A stretch of DNA of 64,000 nt from Cognataquiflexum aquatile (GCF_003316845.1 NZ_QMIK01000004.1:186001-250000); one strand, 5' to 3'; positions 53,816 to 62,829 are shown, numbered from the stretch's first letter. Made by a program: numbers and translations. Notes: generated from the sequence alone by a model not told the origin.

Positions 53816-54059
53816 CTGGCGCTTTGTCATTATCCTCAGCCTGACTTTAGGTTTGGCCCCTTTTGTCCCTGAGCCACATATATGGGGAAAGATCAAATGG
53901 ATAGCTGGTGGAGCCAAAGGGATGGCTGCTTTGGATTGGTTTGATTTTGTTTACCATGCCATTCCTTGGGCATTGTTGATCAGACTCTCCATCCTCCAAC
54001 TGACCGGTAAGCTCTCAAAACCTTTAGAGAATCAAACAGAAGCAAAAAATCCTATGTGA
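53796..54059 (+). CDS. Small membrane protein coupled to the sterol-desaturase gene
   Basis: An 87-residue protein I do not recognise, with two hydrophobic segments (FVIILSLTLGLAPFVPEP and FVYHAIPWALLIRLSIL) and a polar tail. The ATG at 53796 overlaps the preceding gene by 20 bases, a strong hint that it is real and works with the hydroxylase, perhaps as a subunit. Confidence 0.75.
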   Translation: MKATLNNWRFVIILSLTLGLAPFVPEPHIWGKIKWIAGGAKGMAALDWFDFVYHAIPWALLIRLSILQLTGKLSKPLENQTEAKNPM

Positions 54060-54071
54060 TTTTGGTTACGG

Positions 54072-54099
54072 TTTGGAAGTATTTCTGATCATAACTTTG
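54072..54099 (+). promoter_or_regulatory. Candidate promoter of the rhodanese gene
   Basis: TTTG at 54072 and TAACTTTG at 54092 match the -33 and -7 boxes, though the 16-base spacing is shorter than the usual 19-21. Confidence 0.4.
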
Positions 54100-54123
54100 T
54101 AATCATAATAAAACGAAAAAAAC

Positions 54124-54459
54124 ATGTTTGATTTCTTTAGAACTAAACCAAAAAAATATACAGACCTATTTTGTGAAGATTTCCAAAAAGGTATGACTGC
54201 CAAAGATGCTGTGATTCTTGATGTGAGGACTGCAGGGGAGTTTCACTCCGGAAAATTGAAAGGAGCTAGGAACATTGACATGATGAGTCCAAACTTTATG
54301 TCCCAAATCCAAAACCTTCCCAAGGATAAAAAGTATTATATCTACTGCCGAAGTGGAAACAGGAGCGGACAGGCTTGCGAAATCATGAGTGAAATGGGAT
54401 TTGAATACACTTATAATATGGCCGGCGGAATTATCAGATGGCCTTACGAAATCGTTTAA
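54124..54459 (+). CDS. Single-domain rhodanese
   Basis: A 111-residue sulfurtransferase-like protein with LDVRTAGEFHSGKLKGARNID and the active-site loop YIYCRSGNRSGQA, where Cys75 carries the persulfide. The end YNMAGGIIRWPYEIV is typical of single-domain GlpE-like rhodaneses. No signal peptide is present, so it is cytoplasmic. A strong terminator follows. Confidence 0.93.
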   Translation: MFDFFRTKPKKYTDLFCEDFQKGMTAKDAVILDVRTAGEFHSGKLKGARNIDMMSPNFMSQIQNLPKDKKYYIYCRSGNRSGQACEIMSEMGFEYTYNMAGGIIRWPYEIV

Positions 54460-54488
54460 AATATTGATTGGGTTGAATGGTGTTAAAG

Positions 54489-54521
54489 TCCATCGGCAGG
54501 CAACTGACCGATGGATTTTTT
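54489..54521 (+). terminator. Terminator after the rhodanese gene
   Basis: TCCATCGG / CCGATGGA perfect 8-bp stem with an 11-base loop and six Ts. Confidence 0.9.
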
Positions 54522-54538
54522 ATTATTCCTAGGGTCTA

Positions 54539-56131
54539 TCACTGCCCCTCCAATCCATTTTTGTTGACTGAAAATCCGAGTTTTTCCAAGCCTGTGGAGA
54601 TTTCTGGAGCCTGCATGAACAGCTTCCAACCCAAGCCTGTGCGGTAATTTTCGATCAGGCCCACAATTGGTCCCTGGTCAATTGCGAGATATCTTTTTGG
54701 GAAAAATTCATGTTCCGGACTCATGGCATCATAGAAACCATATTTTCCAAAAACCTTGTCACCGTAGTTGAAATACAGGTTTTTCAACACTTTCATAGAT
54801 TCTTCATAGGAGTAAGGAATGGAAGAAAGTGCCGCAGTCGGAGAAATAACCCCTGTATCATTTCCCGGATGGTGGGCATTATAGCCATTGATAGAGTAGG
54901 AGGCAGTCAATCCCCAAAGATCTTCTCCATATCCTTTAAAGTTTCCTGGATTTGCTATACACCAAGCTCGATTGATCAGGGTTTGGTTTTGGTTTTCCTG
55001 CCAATAATCGGCATACTCATCATTCAATCCCCTTGGATCCAAGCCCATGTAAGAGTAATGGGCCCAAAACAATGGACCTCCCATTTTTTCGGCATAATTG
55101 TGTCTGAGCTGTAAAGGAAATCCGAATGCTTCCACCGGGTTTTTGATACTTCCGGACCGTGCCCATCCTTTATGGTAGGCGGCAGAGTCAATGGTAAAAG
55201 TTGGTGAAGCTGCCGCCAGGACATAGGTAATCAGACATTCATTGTATCCTTCCAAGGGGAAATTCATTTCCCATCCAAAGTTGGGGGACCAATGCCAATA
55301 CAATTTGTTTTCCCCGTTTTTGGTATGAAAATTCCACTGCATTTCTTCCCAAAGTTTGTTGATTCTTTGGGATAATGCCTTTTCATCGTTGTTCCCGTTT
55401 CGGTAATATTCCCTTACCGCTAGGAGTCCCTGCACCAGGAATGCGGATTCTACCAAGTCTGCACCATCGTCTTTTGGAGAAAAAGGTTTGGTTTTGCCTG
55501 TTTGGCCATCCATCCAATGTGCCCATATACCGTGGTATCGGTCAGCTTTTTCCAAGAAAGTGACCATTTTTTCAAAGTGTGCTAGTCCCTGTTCTTTGCT
55601 TATCCAACCTCTTTCAATTCCTGCTATCAATCCAAAAATCCCAAATCCTGTTCCACCTGTGGTGACAATATGGGCATCATTTTCAGGGTATTCGCCATCG
55701 ATATGAATCCTTTCAGGCGCCATGCCGGAAGTAGGTTCTGCACCATAATAAAAATACCTAAAGGTGTAAAATTGAACCATGTCCAATAATTCTTCCTCAT
55801 TCATTTCACGGGTTTGGGTGGTTATCTGTGCGACTTCCTTCTTCCCTTTGTTGGTGACTGCTTCGATTTTATAGTCTATTGGCTTTCTTCCATCTTCCTT
55901 ATTCATCCAAAAATCCATCAGCAACGTGTCCGAAGTTTCGGCTCTTTGGGCAAATTCGCCTCCATCCAAACTGGCAAAAATCAAATAAGAATTTGCTCCC
56001 TCAATTTTTGGCCATTGGAGCTCAATGTGGCTGTCATAAGGAAACACCTGGATTTCAACCTCTTTTTGTTTGCATGAATAGAAACCTGATAAGGCAAGCA
56101 GGCAGCTGATAAAAATATGTCGGATTTTCAT
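54539..56131 (-). CDS. Glycoamylase-like lipoprotein (candidate beta-1,2-glucanase, GH144-type)
   Basis: A 530-residue lipoprotein with lipobox cysteine C20 (LSGFYSC). Residues ~25-105 form a fibronectin-type domain (IELQWPKIEGANSYLIFAS), and the rest is the (alpha/alpha)6 'glycoamylase' domain with YFYYGAEPTSGMAPERI, GTGFGIFGLIAGIERGW, NFGWEMNFPLEGYNECLITYVLAA and GLTASYSINGYNAHHPGNDTG. Characterised relatives in Bacteroidota are endo-beta-1,2-glucanases; that activity is inferred. Its ATG overlaps the penicillin-acylase stop by four bases. Confidence 0.88.
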   Translation of the reverse strand: MKIRHIFISCLLALSGFYSCKQKEVEIQVFPYDSHIELQWPKIEGANSYLIFASLDGGEFAQRAETSDTLLMDFWMNKEDGRKPIDYKIEAVTNKGKKEVAQITTQTREMNEEELLDMVQFYTFRYFYYGAEPTSGMAPERIHIDGEYPENDAHIVTTGGTGFGIFGLIAGIERGWISKEQGLAHFEKMVTFLEKADRYHGIWAHWMDGQTGKTKPFSPKDDGADLVESAFLVQGLLAVREYYRNGNNDEKALSQRINKLWEEMQWNFHTKNGENKLYWHWSPNFGWEMNFPLEGYNECLITYVLAAASPTFTIDSAAYHKGWARSGSIKNPVEAFGFPLQLRHNYAEKMGGPLFWAHYSYMGLDPRGLNDEYADYWQENQNQTLINRAWCIANPGNFKGYGEDLWGLTASYSINGYNAHHPGNDTGVISPTAALSSIPYSYEESMKVLKNLYFNYGDKVFGKYGFYDAMSPEHEFFPKRYLAIDQGPIVGLIENYRTGLGWKLFMQAPEISTGLEKLGFSVNKNGLEGQ

Positions 56132-58557
56132 GGGTTCATTGGTTTTAAGTAGATTCGCTCGATTGCGTTTTTTTTGACTCTATCGTATCCGAAGGGTATA
56201 TTGACAAACTCGTCCGCCGCCCAAATAGGAAATAGATTTCTATAAAATGGACTATTGGGATTGCCTGATTGACCGGGAGTATTGATGCCAATGGTCTTTT
56301 CCCAATCACCGGTATCGACTACAATCCTGAATGAAGCACCTGAAGTATTGTTGTCCCCATAGGCATTTGCACTGGGTGTAAAACTGTAACCACCTCTCGC
56401 CACCGGACCTGCATCCAATTTTTTCTTCCAGGCATCCGACAAGGCAGGGCTCAAAGGATGTGTGATGTAGGCATGTTTGTAGGAAGTCTGACCGTATTGC
56501 CAGTTGTTGCTGTTTTTTCCAAGTTTTGACTCGAGTTCTTGAATAGCCAACTCAAAGCAATTTACGAGAAACTTATCCCTTTCCATAGCGGGATTATTGG
56601 AAAATAAACCTTCTGGATGCTCTATCCAAGTTATCACACGGGTCATTTGTATGCTGCCGACCAAACCCAAAACCTCTTTGGGAACTGAGATTTCCTTTAT
56701 TCTTTCTCTGATTTTTCTTTCCCACATGACATAAATTCCTGCTGGAATAGAGTTCTTTCCCAGCTTGAAATCCCAATCCAAAAGCAAATCCCTCAATTTT
56801 CCGGCTTCATTTTTCTCAAAAACAAGATCCTTTAAGTAGGGGACCAAAGTTCTTGCAGGAAGCGACAGATAGTCATTTTGAAGCTTTCCCATTTCTTCCA
56901 CTGAAAAATTGGATCCTTCTCCGAGAACTTCCCTGACCCGGTCACCGCGATACGAGTCAGACCATTCATAACCTAGGGCATTTTTGTGTGGATAGTCCGC
57001 CGGAGTTACGTTTTCATTGGCGGTGGCTATAAAACCATTTTCAGGGTTATAATCATGTGGTCTCTCAGAAATGGGCAAGTAGTCGTCCCATTCCTTACTT
57101 CCATCTCCCAAAGTTGCTACCAAACCCGAAAAACCATTTCTGATGGGTGAGATTCCTGTTGCCTGCCAACCGATGTTCCCTTCCCTGTCTGCCCAAATCA
57201 TGTTTTCAGCCGGAATGTGGTTGTAAGTACAGGCATCTCTGAACTCTTCCCAAGTTGTCGATTGGTTCATTCTCAAGCTAGCCAAATAGGGTGCGCCGCC
57301 CTTTTCAAGCCATGCACACTGTACTGCAACTGCTTTTTTCAGATCCTGATCTACGAATGTCACCGGACCATGGATGGTATAGAAATGTTTCACAACAGCA
57401 TCGGATTTTCCTTTTACCTTGATAGTATCCGAAATCACTTCCATTTCATGCCATTTTCCTTTATGGAAATATAGGTGCGGATTTTCGGGATGAATGTCAT
57501 AGATGCGCATGTCCTCGTTATCTGTTTCGAAAATCGTCAAACCCCAAGCTCCAAATTGGCTGTGACCTATCGATACTCCGGGAATCACAGGTTCTCCGGC
57601 GCCAACCACATCCCAACCCGGTGCATGGAGGTGAACCATATACCTAAGCGAAGGAACTGCGATCAGTCTATGGGGGTCATTTGCCATGATAGGATAACCA
57701 CTTTCAGTTAATTTGCCACTGACTACCCAATTGTTGCTACCGATGGAAAATTTCTCAGTCTCGAGGGTTTCCTGAATTTCGGTTTCATAATCCAGTAATT
57801 GGGTAAGGAATTTTTCGGGATTGTTTCGGGCTTCCGGGATGATGTATTCAGGATAATAGGTCATGCTTTTCCGAAAAGCATTATAGGGAGCAAGAATATC
57901 CTTGAACAGCAACGCTGTCGGGATAGACTTGTCAAGAACCAAAATGGGTTCATTAGGGTGGAAATAGTGGATTCCTTTCGTTTTTTCGGCTCCGATGAGA
58001 CTTACAATCCGGCTAAAATTCAATTCATCTTTGACGTTTTCTAGCAGTCCTTGATGGCGGGAAATGACTACTTCCCAAGTCCAAAATTCAGGTAAGATGC
58101 CCAAAAGCTTGAATTCTATTGGAAGGTTTTCCGGCGATTGGAGGGCTTCTGAAATGTAGGTGTTGACTCCTTCCACAAATGAATCAATGATCAATTCACC
58201 CCGCGGATGATAATGGGCCAATTCGGATTTTTTATCTCCTCGAAATTTGAAAAGTCTTACCCCTTTATCCCGATCCAATTCTTTTTCCCCGAAGATTTCT
58301 GCCGAGGTTCCCGTGGCCTGCCTCCTCCAGATTTCAAACTGGAATAAGCGGTCCTTGGCAGCCATGTAGCCTTGGGTAAAAAAAAGGTCCTGTTCGTTTT
58401 TGGCAAAAATATGGTTGATCCCGCTGCTGTCCCGAAATACTTCGACTTCCCCGTGCAGATTTTTTATGCTGAGTTGCTGTGAAAAAGAATTTTGGTTTAT
58501 TACTAAGAAGAGGAGAAGTATAAATAAGATGTTTGGTTGTTTTTGGAGTTTTCTCAT
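56128..58557 (-). CDS. Penicillin acylase-family amidase
   Basis: An 809-residue exported N-terminal-nucleophile hydrolase. The signal peptide ends near NSFSQ. The alpha-chain region has RDSSGINHIFAKNEQDLFFTQGYMAAKDRLFQFE. The beta-chain nucleophile is Ser274 in IGSNNWVVSG, exposed by self-cleavage, followed by NDPHRLIAVPSLRYMVHL. Later landmarks include GNIGWQATGISPIRN. Family members cleave amides such as acyl-homoserine lactones, cyclic lipopeptides or beta-lactam side chains. It is the first gene of a pair with the glucanase. Confidence 0.93.
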   Translation of the reverse strand: MRKLQKQPNILFILLLFLVINQNSFSQQLSIKNLHGEVEVFRDSSGINHIFAKNEQDLFFTQGYMAAKDRLFQFEIWRRQATGTSAEIFGEKELDRDKGVRLFKFRGDKKSELAHYHPRGELIIDSFVEGVNTYISEALQSPENLPIEFKLLGILPEFWTWEVVISRHQGLLENVKDELNFSRIVSLIGAEKTKGIHYFHPNEPILVLDKSIPTALLFKDILAPYNAFRKSMTYYPEYIIPEARNNPEKFLTQLLDYETEIQETLETEKFSIGSNNWVVSGKLTESGYPIMANDPHRLIAVPSLRYMVHLHAPGWDVVGAGEPVIPGVSIGHSQFGAWGLTIFETDNEDMRIYDIHPENPHLYFHKGKWHEMEVISDTIKVKGKSDAVVKHFYTIHGPVTFVDQDLKKAVAVQCAWLEKGGAPYLASLRMNQSTTWEEFRDACTYNHIPAENMIWADREGNIGWQATGISPIRNGFSGLVATLGDGSKEWDDYLPISERPHDYNPENGFIATANENVTPADYPHKNALGYEWSDSYRGDRVREVLGEGSNFSVEEMGKLQNDYLSLPARTLVPYLKDLVFEKNEAGKLRDLLLDWDFKLGKNSIPAGIYVMWERKIRERIKEISVPKEVLGLVGSIQMTRVITWIEHPEGLFSNNPAMERDKFLVNCFELAIQELESKLGKNSNNWQYGQTSYKHAYITHPLSPALSDAWKKKLDAGPVARGGYSFTPSANAYGDNNTSGASFRIVVDTGDWEKTIGINTPGQSGNPNSPFYRNLFPIWAADEFVNIPFGYDRVKKNAIERIYLKPMNP

Positions 58558-58716
58558 TGTTCTTAATTTCTGGCTGACAACAATAAATGGTCAGGGAGGT
58601 TTAATGTCCTTTTTAAGTTCTGAAAATATTTTGAATCCAATAAGAAAATTGGATAAACGGTCGAAACCATTCATCTTTATTTTTCAAATTGCTACCATAA
58701 CCAAAAACCTTCAACC

Positions 58717-59136
58717 ATGAGAAACTTAATGATTTTGGCTTTTTCGCTGCTGCTGTTTGCAGCTTGCCAAGCTCCCCAAAAAGAGGAAAAAATTATTGAA
58801 AAAGTAATCGAAAAAGAAATAGTGACTATGGACAAAGCACTGCGACATGTTGTTTTATTTAAGTTCAAAGATGGTACTGCCGAAGCGGACATTCAGAAAG
58901 TGGTAGATGCCTTCACCGCACTTCCATCAAAGATTGATGTCATCAAGTCAATCGAATGGGGAACCAATAACAGTCCTGAAGGATTGGATCAAGGCTTTAC
59001 GCATTGCTTTTTTCTAACCTTTGCCTCTGAAGCAGACAGAGACATTTACCTTCCACATCCTGACCATAAGGCTTTTGGTGCAGTATTGGGGCCACATTTT
59101 GACAAAGTATTGGTGGTGGATTATTGGACTAAATAA
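58717..59136 (+). CDS. Dabb-domain (stress-responsive A/B barrel) lipoprotein
   Basis: A 139-residue protein with a lipoprotein signal (LLLFAACQ), a short charged linker (EEKIIEKVIEKEIV) and a Dabb domain: LRHVVLFKFKDGTAEADIQKVVDAFTALP, then THCFFLTFASEADRDIYLPHPDHKAFG. Dabb proteins are dimeric ferredoxin-like barrels; the histidine pair at the start and in HPDHKAF is conserved in possible catalytic members. Function is unknown. A perfect terminator follows. Confidence 0.9.
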   Translation: MRNLMILAFSLLLFAACQAPQKEEKIIEKVIEKEIVTMDKALRHVVLFKFKDGTAEADIQKVVDAFTALPSKIDVIKSIEWGTNNSPEGLDQGFTHCFFLTFASEADRDIYLPHPDHKAFGAVLGPHFDKVLVVDYWTK

Positions 59137-59158
59137 TCAAAATGTAGAAAAAATAAAA

Positions 59159-59193
59159 ACTCCAACAGGTTCAAATTCTGTTGGAGTTTTTTA
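59159..59193 (+). terminator. Terminator after the Dabb gene
   Basis: ACTCCAACAG / CTGTTGGAGT is a perfect 10-bp stem with a nine-base loop, followed by TTTTTTATTT. The A-rich left flank lets it also serve the minus-strand gene that ends at 59226. Confidence 0.92.
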
Positions 59194-59225
59194 TTTGATT
59201 TTTTTGGAAAATTTAGATTCTCAGG

Positions 59226-59633
59226 TCAGTTTTTATTCATGGGTAACTCGGTATTGACCTCGCCCCTCCCGCCTATTTCGATGATTTCATAGACTACTAC
59301 TTCGCTTGCGCCTCTCCAAGGTAAAGAATTGAGGTACTCTTTGTACCGAAGTTCAACGAATTTGCCACCTGCACGCTCAAGCTGCTCAACAAGAGCTTCA
59401 TTCTGAACACTGAATCTAAACTCGTTGCTTTGAAGGGCACCGGCAGTAGGACTTTGGAAACCTTCCTGAACGATACGGCCTTCCCAGGTTTTGAAGACGT
59501 ATCCTTTTTTCTCAAAATAATTGAGCGTGCCGCCTTTGACACCTTCACTGAACACAAAGTAATACCTCCAATAGAATACTCCTGCAAGGATAATGATGAG
59601 GGCAAAAATGCCGATTTTAACGAATTTGTTCAT
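59226..59633 (-). CDS. Small membrane-anchored protein of unknown function
   Basis: A 135-residue protein with one N-terminal hydrophobic segment (IGIFALIIILAGVFYWRYYFVF) and a soluble domain beginning EGVKGGTLNYFEKKGYVFKTWEGRIVQEG. The TLNYF.KKG.VFKTWEG.L block is one I remember from short Bacteroidota proteins of this length that are often mislabelled as '6-phosphogluconate dehydrogenase'; no dehydrogenase fold is present. Function unknown. Confidence 0.82.
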   Translation of the reverse strand: MNKFVKIGIFALIIILAGVFYWRYYFVFSEGVKGGTLNYFEKKGYVFKTWEGRIVQEGFQSPTAGALQSNEFRFSVQNEALVEQLERAGGKFVELRYKEYLNSLPWRGASEVVVYEIIEIGGRGEVNTELPMNKN

Positions 59634-60015
59634 GTTGGTTGGTTTTTAGATTCTTTAAACAATTACAGAAATTGTGCAATTTAAACTATAAATCTGAAAA
59701 CCAATTTCTCATAAATGCTTCAATTAAACAACAATTTATTTGGGCATTTATTTTAACCTCATCCAAAGCCCAAAATCATTAATCCCTGAGCGTAGAAAGG
59801 TGAAGGCGCTAGGTGCAGATTCTGTCTATACCTTTTTATTTAGTAAAATTTGTAATTCATTTTACCAAGAATTACCTTTCGTTAGGGTGTTTGGTTGAAT
59901 CCAATTACATCCCGATCATTGTCGCGGATGGAAAAGATAAAAGGGTGGAGTCAGAGGTCAAAAATGACTTGTTCAAGTTCTGGAAAAAACGATTCGAAAC
60001 CAAATTCAAAAAGAA
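59634..60015 (+). other. 382-base gap containing the first REP-like element
   Basis: Nothing convincing is coded here. From 59847 to about 59946 lies the first copy of the repeat found again at 61367 and 61556. A 68-codon open frame crosses the repeat (59813-60019) and has no recognisable features. Confidence 0.6.
59847..59946 (+). repeat. REP-like element, copy A
   Basis: Starts AATTTGTAATTC, then the GTAATTC/GAATTAC stem and the shared stretch TTAGGGTGTTTGGTTGAAT, and ends GGAAAAGATAAAAGGGTGGA. It matches copies B (61367) and C (61556) closely and lies before the accessory genes, while B and C lie after them. Confidence 0.8.
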
Positions 60016-60519
60016 ATGAAGGATCAAAAAAAACTGAGACAACCAGAAAAAATAGCTGGTTTAAAATTTATGAGTTGCTTCAAAGTGTGGAAGATTGGAT
60101 CAAACGGGGTTTTCGGTAAAGATAGATTTTCAATAGCATTCATTACTTTTATCTTGATAGTCATGTGTTTTTGTAATCAGAAATCTAATGTTCTTGTAGA
60201 GGATTTTGATGATTTCTATCGAAAATTCAATAACGACTCATTATTTCAATTGAGTCGTGTCAAGTTCCCGCTTCCGGGCTTGAATACCGAGGAAATGAGC
60301 GCTCTTGACTCTGTATATTTTTGGGAAATGGAAGATTGGAAATATGTAGGATTGTCCAAAATCGATACCTCGCATTTTAGCCATATTATTGAGAACCACA
60401 GAGGATCAGTGAGAGAGGAAGTAAAATCGAAATCCTTTTTGGGTCTTGTTTTTAGAAGAAAATTTGAGCAGATCGACGGGATTTGGTATTTGACATCTCA
60501 GGAAGATATCAATCTTTAG
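60016..60519 (+). CDS. DUF4348-like lipoprotein or membrane protein
   Basis: The C-terminal ~110 residues, starting VEDFDDFYRKFNNDSLFQLSRVKFPL and including YVGLSKID and LVFRRKFEQIDGIWYLTSQED, match the pattern of DUF4348. Before it is a hydrophobic stretch FSIAFITFILIVMCFC ending in cysteines, so a lipoprotein signal is likely. The ATG at 60016 leaves an unusually long charged region before that signal; the ATG at 60070 or a nearby GTG may be the true start. It lies between REP-like repeats in AT-rich DNA, so it is probably accessory. Confidence 0.75.
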   Translation: MKDQKKLRQPEKIAGLKFMSCFKVWKIGSNGVFGKDRFSIAFITFILIVMCFCNQKSNVLVEDFDDFYRKFNNDSLFQLSRVKFPLPGLNTEEMSALDSVYFWEMEDWKYVGLSKIDTSHFSHIIENHRGSVREEVKSKSFLGLVFRRKFEQIDGIWYLTSQEDINL

Positions 60520-60651
60520 TGAAGGATATTCTTTGAACTGAAGATAATTCTATACGGGAGTAGGTGATCTAGAAATTTTTAAAACTAATTCCTTTGAAAT
60601 CGGGAATCAAATAGCGGACGGAATAATATATTATTTAGAGAACAATAAACG

Positions 60652-61260
60652 ATGAAATACACACTAATCATACTTTTGATTTTTCATGTGAATGCGGCAT
60701 TCTCTCAGAAGGTTTCCACCTTAGATGAAGCAACACAATTTTCTATTTCTCTGCTAATGTTGCATGAACTAAACCCGATTGAGACATGTGAGTCTCAAAA
60801 AATTAATGAAATGCTGAAAAATTCAGCCAAACAATATTTAGAAAATGAAAGCGCAGTCAATGAAGAAAAAGAGAAGATTTTATTAACTCTCTAAGTGAAC
60901 GGAAGGTCTGAATATGATGATTCAGTTGATGAAAGAAGAATGAGAACAAGACGAGCAATATGCCTTATAGCACTGGCTTTCCAATCAGATCCATCTTGCA
61001 GGAATATTTTTGTTGAGTTTGCAAAATTTTCATTATCCTCGTGCGATCAATTTTCCGAAGACAAATTGCTGGCAGAGGAGAAACTGGGAATACAATTGGT
61101 TGAATTGTTGTTTAAATTCGAGAACAATCAGCTTCAAAGACAGGATGTAACTCGTGTTGAAGAATTTCTAAGGGCAAACTCAACCAACTTAGCTTCAGAT
61201 GTGAAACATAGAACATCATTATTTTTGGAGTATTTTATAGACAATTTAAGTAGACATTAA
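60652..61260 (+). pseudogene. Hypothetical exported protein gene interrupted by an in-frame stop
   Basis: Reading from ATG 60652 gives a signal peptide (MKYTLIILLIFHVNAAFSQ) and 80 codons, then TAA at 60892. The same frame continues without a break from GTG 60895 for 121 more codons to 61260. The second part is helical and charged (RRMRTRRAICLIALAFQ, LAEEKLGIQLVELLFKFENNQ). The simplest reading is one ~202-residue helical exported protein broken by a nonsense mutation. Two separate genes, or a frameshift near 60880, are alternatives. I recognise no family. Confidence 0.6.
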
Positions 61261-61312
61261 TTCACTTACCAGTTAGGGAATCCCACATTTTAGTAGAATT
61301 CCCCGTCAGGAA

Positions 61313-61467
61313 GTAGAATGGCGTAATCGCTAAGGGTAGTTTGTAACTACCCTTTTCTATTATATGAATTTGTAATTCATTTTACCAAGAATTACCTTTC
61401 GTTTGGGTGTTTGGTTGAATCAAATTACATCCCGACAATTGTCGCAGATGGAAAAGATAAAAGGGTA
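61313..61467 (+). repeat. REP-like element, copy B with hairpin
   Basis: Begins GTAGAATGGCGTAA, carries the perfect hairpin AAGGGTAGTT-TGT-AACTACCCTT (61332-61354), then AATTTGTAATTC (61367) and the GGGTGTTTGGTTGAAT core, CGACAATTGTCG, and AAAAGATAAAAGGGT. Copy C follows at a period of exactly 189 bases. Confidence 0.85.
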
Positions 61468-61501
61468 GGACAAGGCGTTTGGAAATGATCCCTATCTGGG
61501 A

Positions 61502-61661
61502 GTAGAATGGCGTAACCGCTAAGGGTAGTTTGTAACTACCCTTTTCTATTATATGAATTTGTAATTCATTTTACCAAGAATTACCTTTCGTTAGGGTGTT
61601 TGGTTGAATAGTCCAATTGTAAATTGGAAAAGATAAAAGGGTGGAATTACAAATTCCACCC
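61502..61661 (+). repeat. REP-like element, copy C with three hairpins
   Basis: Repeats copy B 189 bases downstream: hairpin AAGGGTAGTT-TGT-AACTACCCTT (61521-61543), the AATTTGTAATTC stretch (61556), then two more perfect hairpins with three-base loops: TCCAATT-GTA-AATTGGA (61612-61628) and GGGTGGAATT-ACA-AATTCCACCC (61639-61661). The series of perfect stems with tiny loops is typical of REP units moved by RAYT-type transposases; no transposase gene is in the window. Confidence 0.85.
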
Positions 61662-61725
61662 AGTCCTAGGATCAATCGTTATATTACGCCGAATTGAGAT
61701 TGACCCACCTTTGTGCAGGTTTTTT

Positions 61726-62829
61726 TTAATCGACTACCCAAAGCCAATCTTTGTAACCTTCTTTTTCCATGTCCTTTTTTGGGATGAATTTCATGGCGGC
61801 TGAATTCATGCAATACCGAAGTTTGGTAGGTTCGGGTCCGTCATTGAATACGTGCCCAAGATGGGAATCACCGAGTTTGCTCCTGACTTCCACACGCATC
61901 ATTCCGTAAGCGGTATCGGTTGGTTTGCCGATGACGCGGGCATCGATCGGTTTGGTGAAACTCGGCCAACCTGAATAGGACTCATATTTATCCGAAGAAC
62001 TGAACAAAGGCACGCCCGAAACAATGCAGACATAGATTCCTTCTTCTTTGTTTTCATTGTAATCGTTGGTAAATGCCCGCTCAGTTTCTTCATGCATGGT
62101 GACTTGGTATTGAAGTTCTGTGAGTCTTTTCTTTAACTCTGAGTCAGAAGGTTTTTTGTATTTATCTTCCAATTTTACAGGCCAATGTTTTGCAATAAAT
62201 GCATCCCTTCCCGAACCTGTTCTGTAAGCATAATACTCGGTCGGGTTCTTCTTATAATAATCCTGATGGTAATCTTCCGCCGGATAAAAGTTAGTAAACT
62301 TGATCAAAGGAGTCACGATGGGTTTGTCAAATTTACCTGATTGGGAAAGCTTTTGAAGGGAAGTTTCTGCAGCCGCTTTTTGAATTTTGTCATGGTAAAA
62401 TACTGCAGAAGTATATTGAAATCCCCTGTCATAAAAAGAACCGCCTTCGTCCGTGGGGTCAAATTGCTGCCAAAAAATTTCCAATATCTCCGAATAACTG
62501 ATGATATCAGGATTAAATGTGACTTGTACAGATTCTCTGTGGGTTGTTTTTCCTCCTGATACATCCGAATAGGTTGGATTTTTTTCTTTGCCACCGGCAT
62601 AGCCGGAAACCACAGATACAATACCGTCAACTCCCTCAAAAGGAGCTTCTATACACCAAAAGCATCCACCTGCAAAAGTGGCCAAAGCTGTAGGTCCATC
62701 ATAAATTTCTTCAGGAGCATCGGAATTTTCACTTTTTTGTTTTCCATTTTCTGCCTTTGAGCAGGAAAACACCAAAAGACTGAAAGTAGGAATTAATACC
62801 AGATAAAGGATTTTTTTTGAAAAGGCCAT
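61726..62829 (-). CDS. msrAB: MsrA-MsrB fusion lipoprotein (methionine sulfoxide reductase)
   Basis: A 367-residue periplasmic or outer-membrane repair enzyme with a lipoprotein signal ([10 protein letters not shown]). MsrA comes first, with nucleophile in [11 protein letters not shown], and MsrB second, with [21 protein letters not shown] and the catalytic cysteine in [14 protein letters not shown]. The two CxxC zinc pairs of typical MsrB are lost: the first reads CIVSG and the second SKLGDS. The ATG at 62829 (MAFSKK) is chosen since it gives a normal signal; one at 62871 adds 14 residues. It protects exported proteins from oxidised methionine. Confidence 0.93.
   Translation of the reverse strand: MAFSKKILYLVLIPTFSLLVFSCSKAENGKQKSENSDAPEEIYDGPTALATFAGGCFWCIEAPFEGVDGIVSVVSGYAGGKEKNPTYSDVSGGKTTHRESVQVTFNPDIISYSEILEIFWQQFDPTDEGGSFYDRGFQYTSAVFYHDKIQKAAAETSLQKLSQSGKFDKPIVTPLIKFTNFYPAEDYHQDYYKKNPTEYYAYRTGSGRDAFIAKHWPVKLEDKYKKPSDSELKKRLTELQYQVTMHEETERAFTNDYNENKEEGIYVCIVSGVPLFSSSDKYESYSGWPSFTKPIDARVIGKPTDTAYGMMRVEVRSKLGDSHLGHVFNDGPEPTKLRYCMNSAAMKFIPKKDMEKEGYKDWLWVVD

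Noticed and set aside
59813-60019. 68-codon open frame across REP-like copy A
   Set aside because: Most of it is repeat sequence; no motif, and copies B and C do not keep the frame intact.
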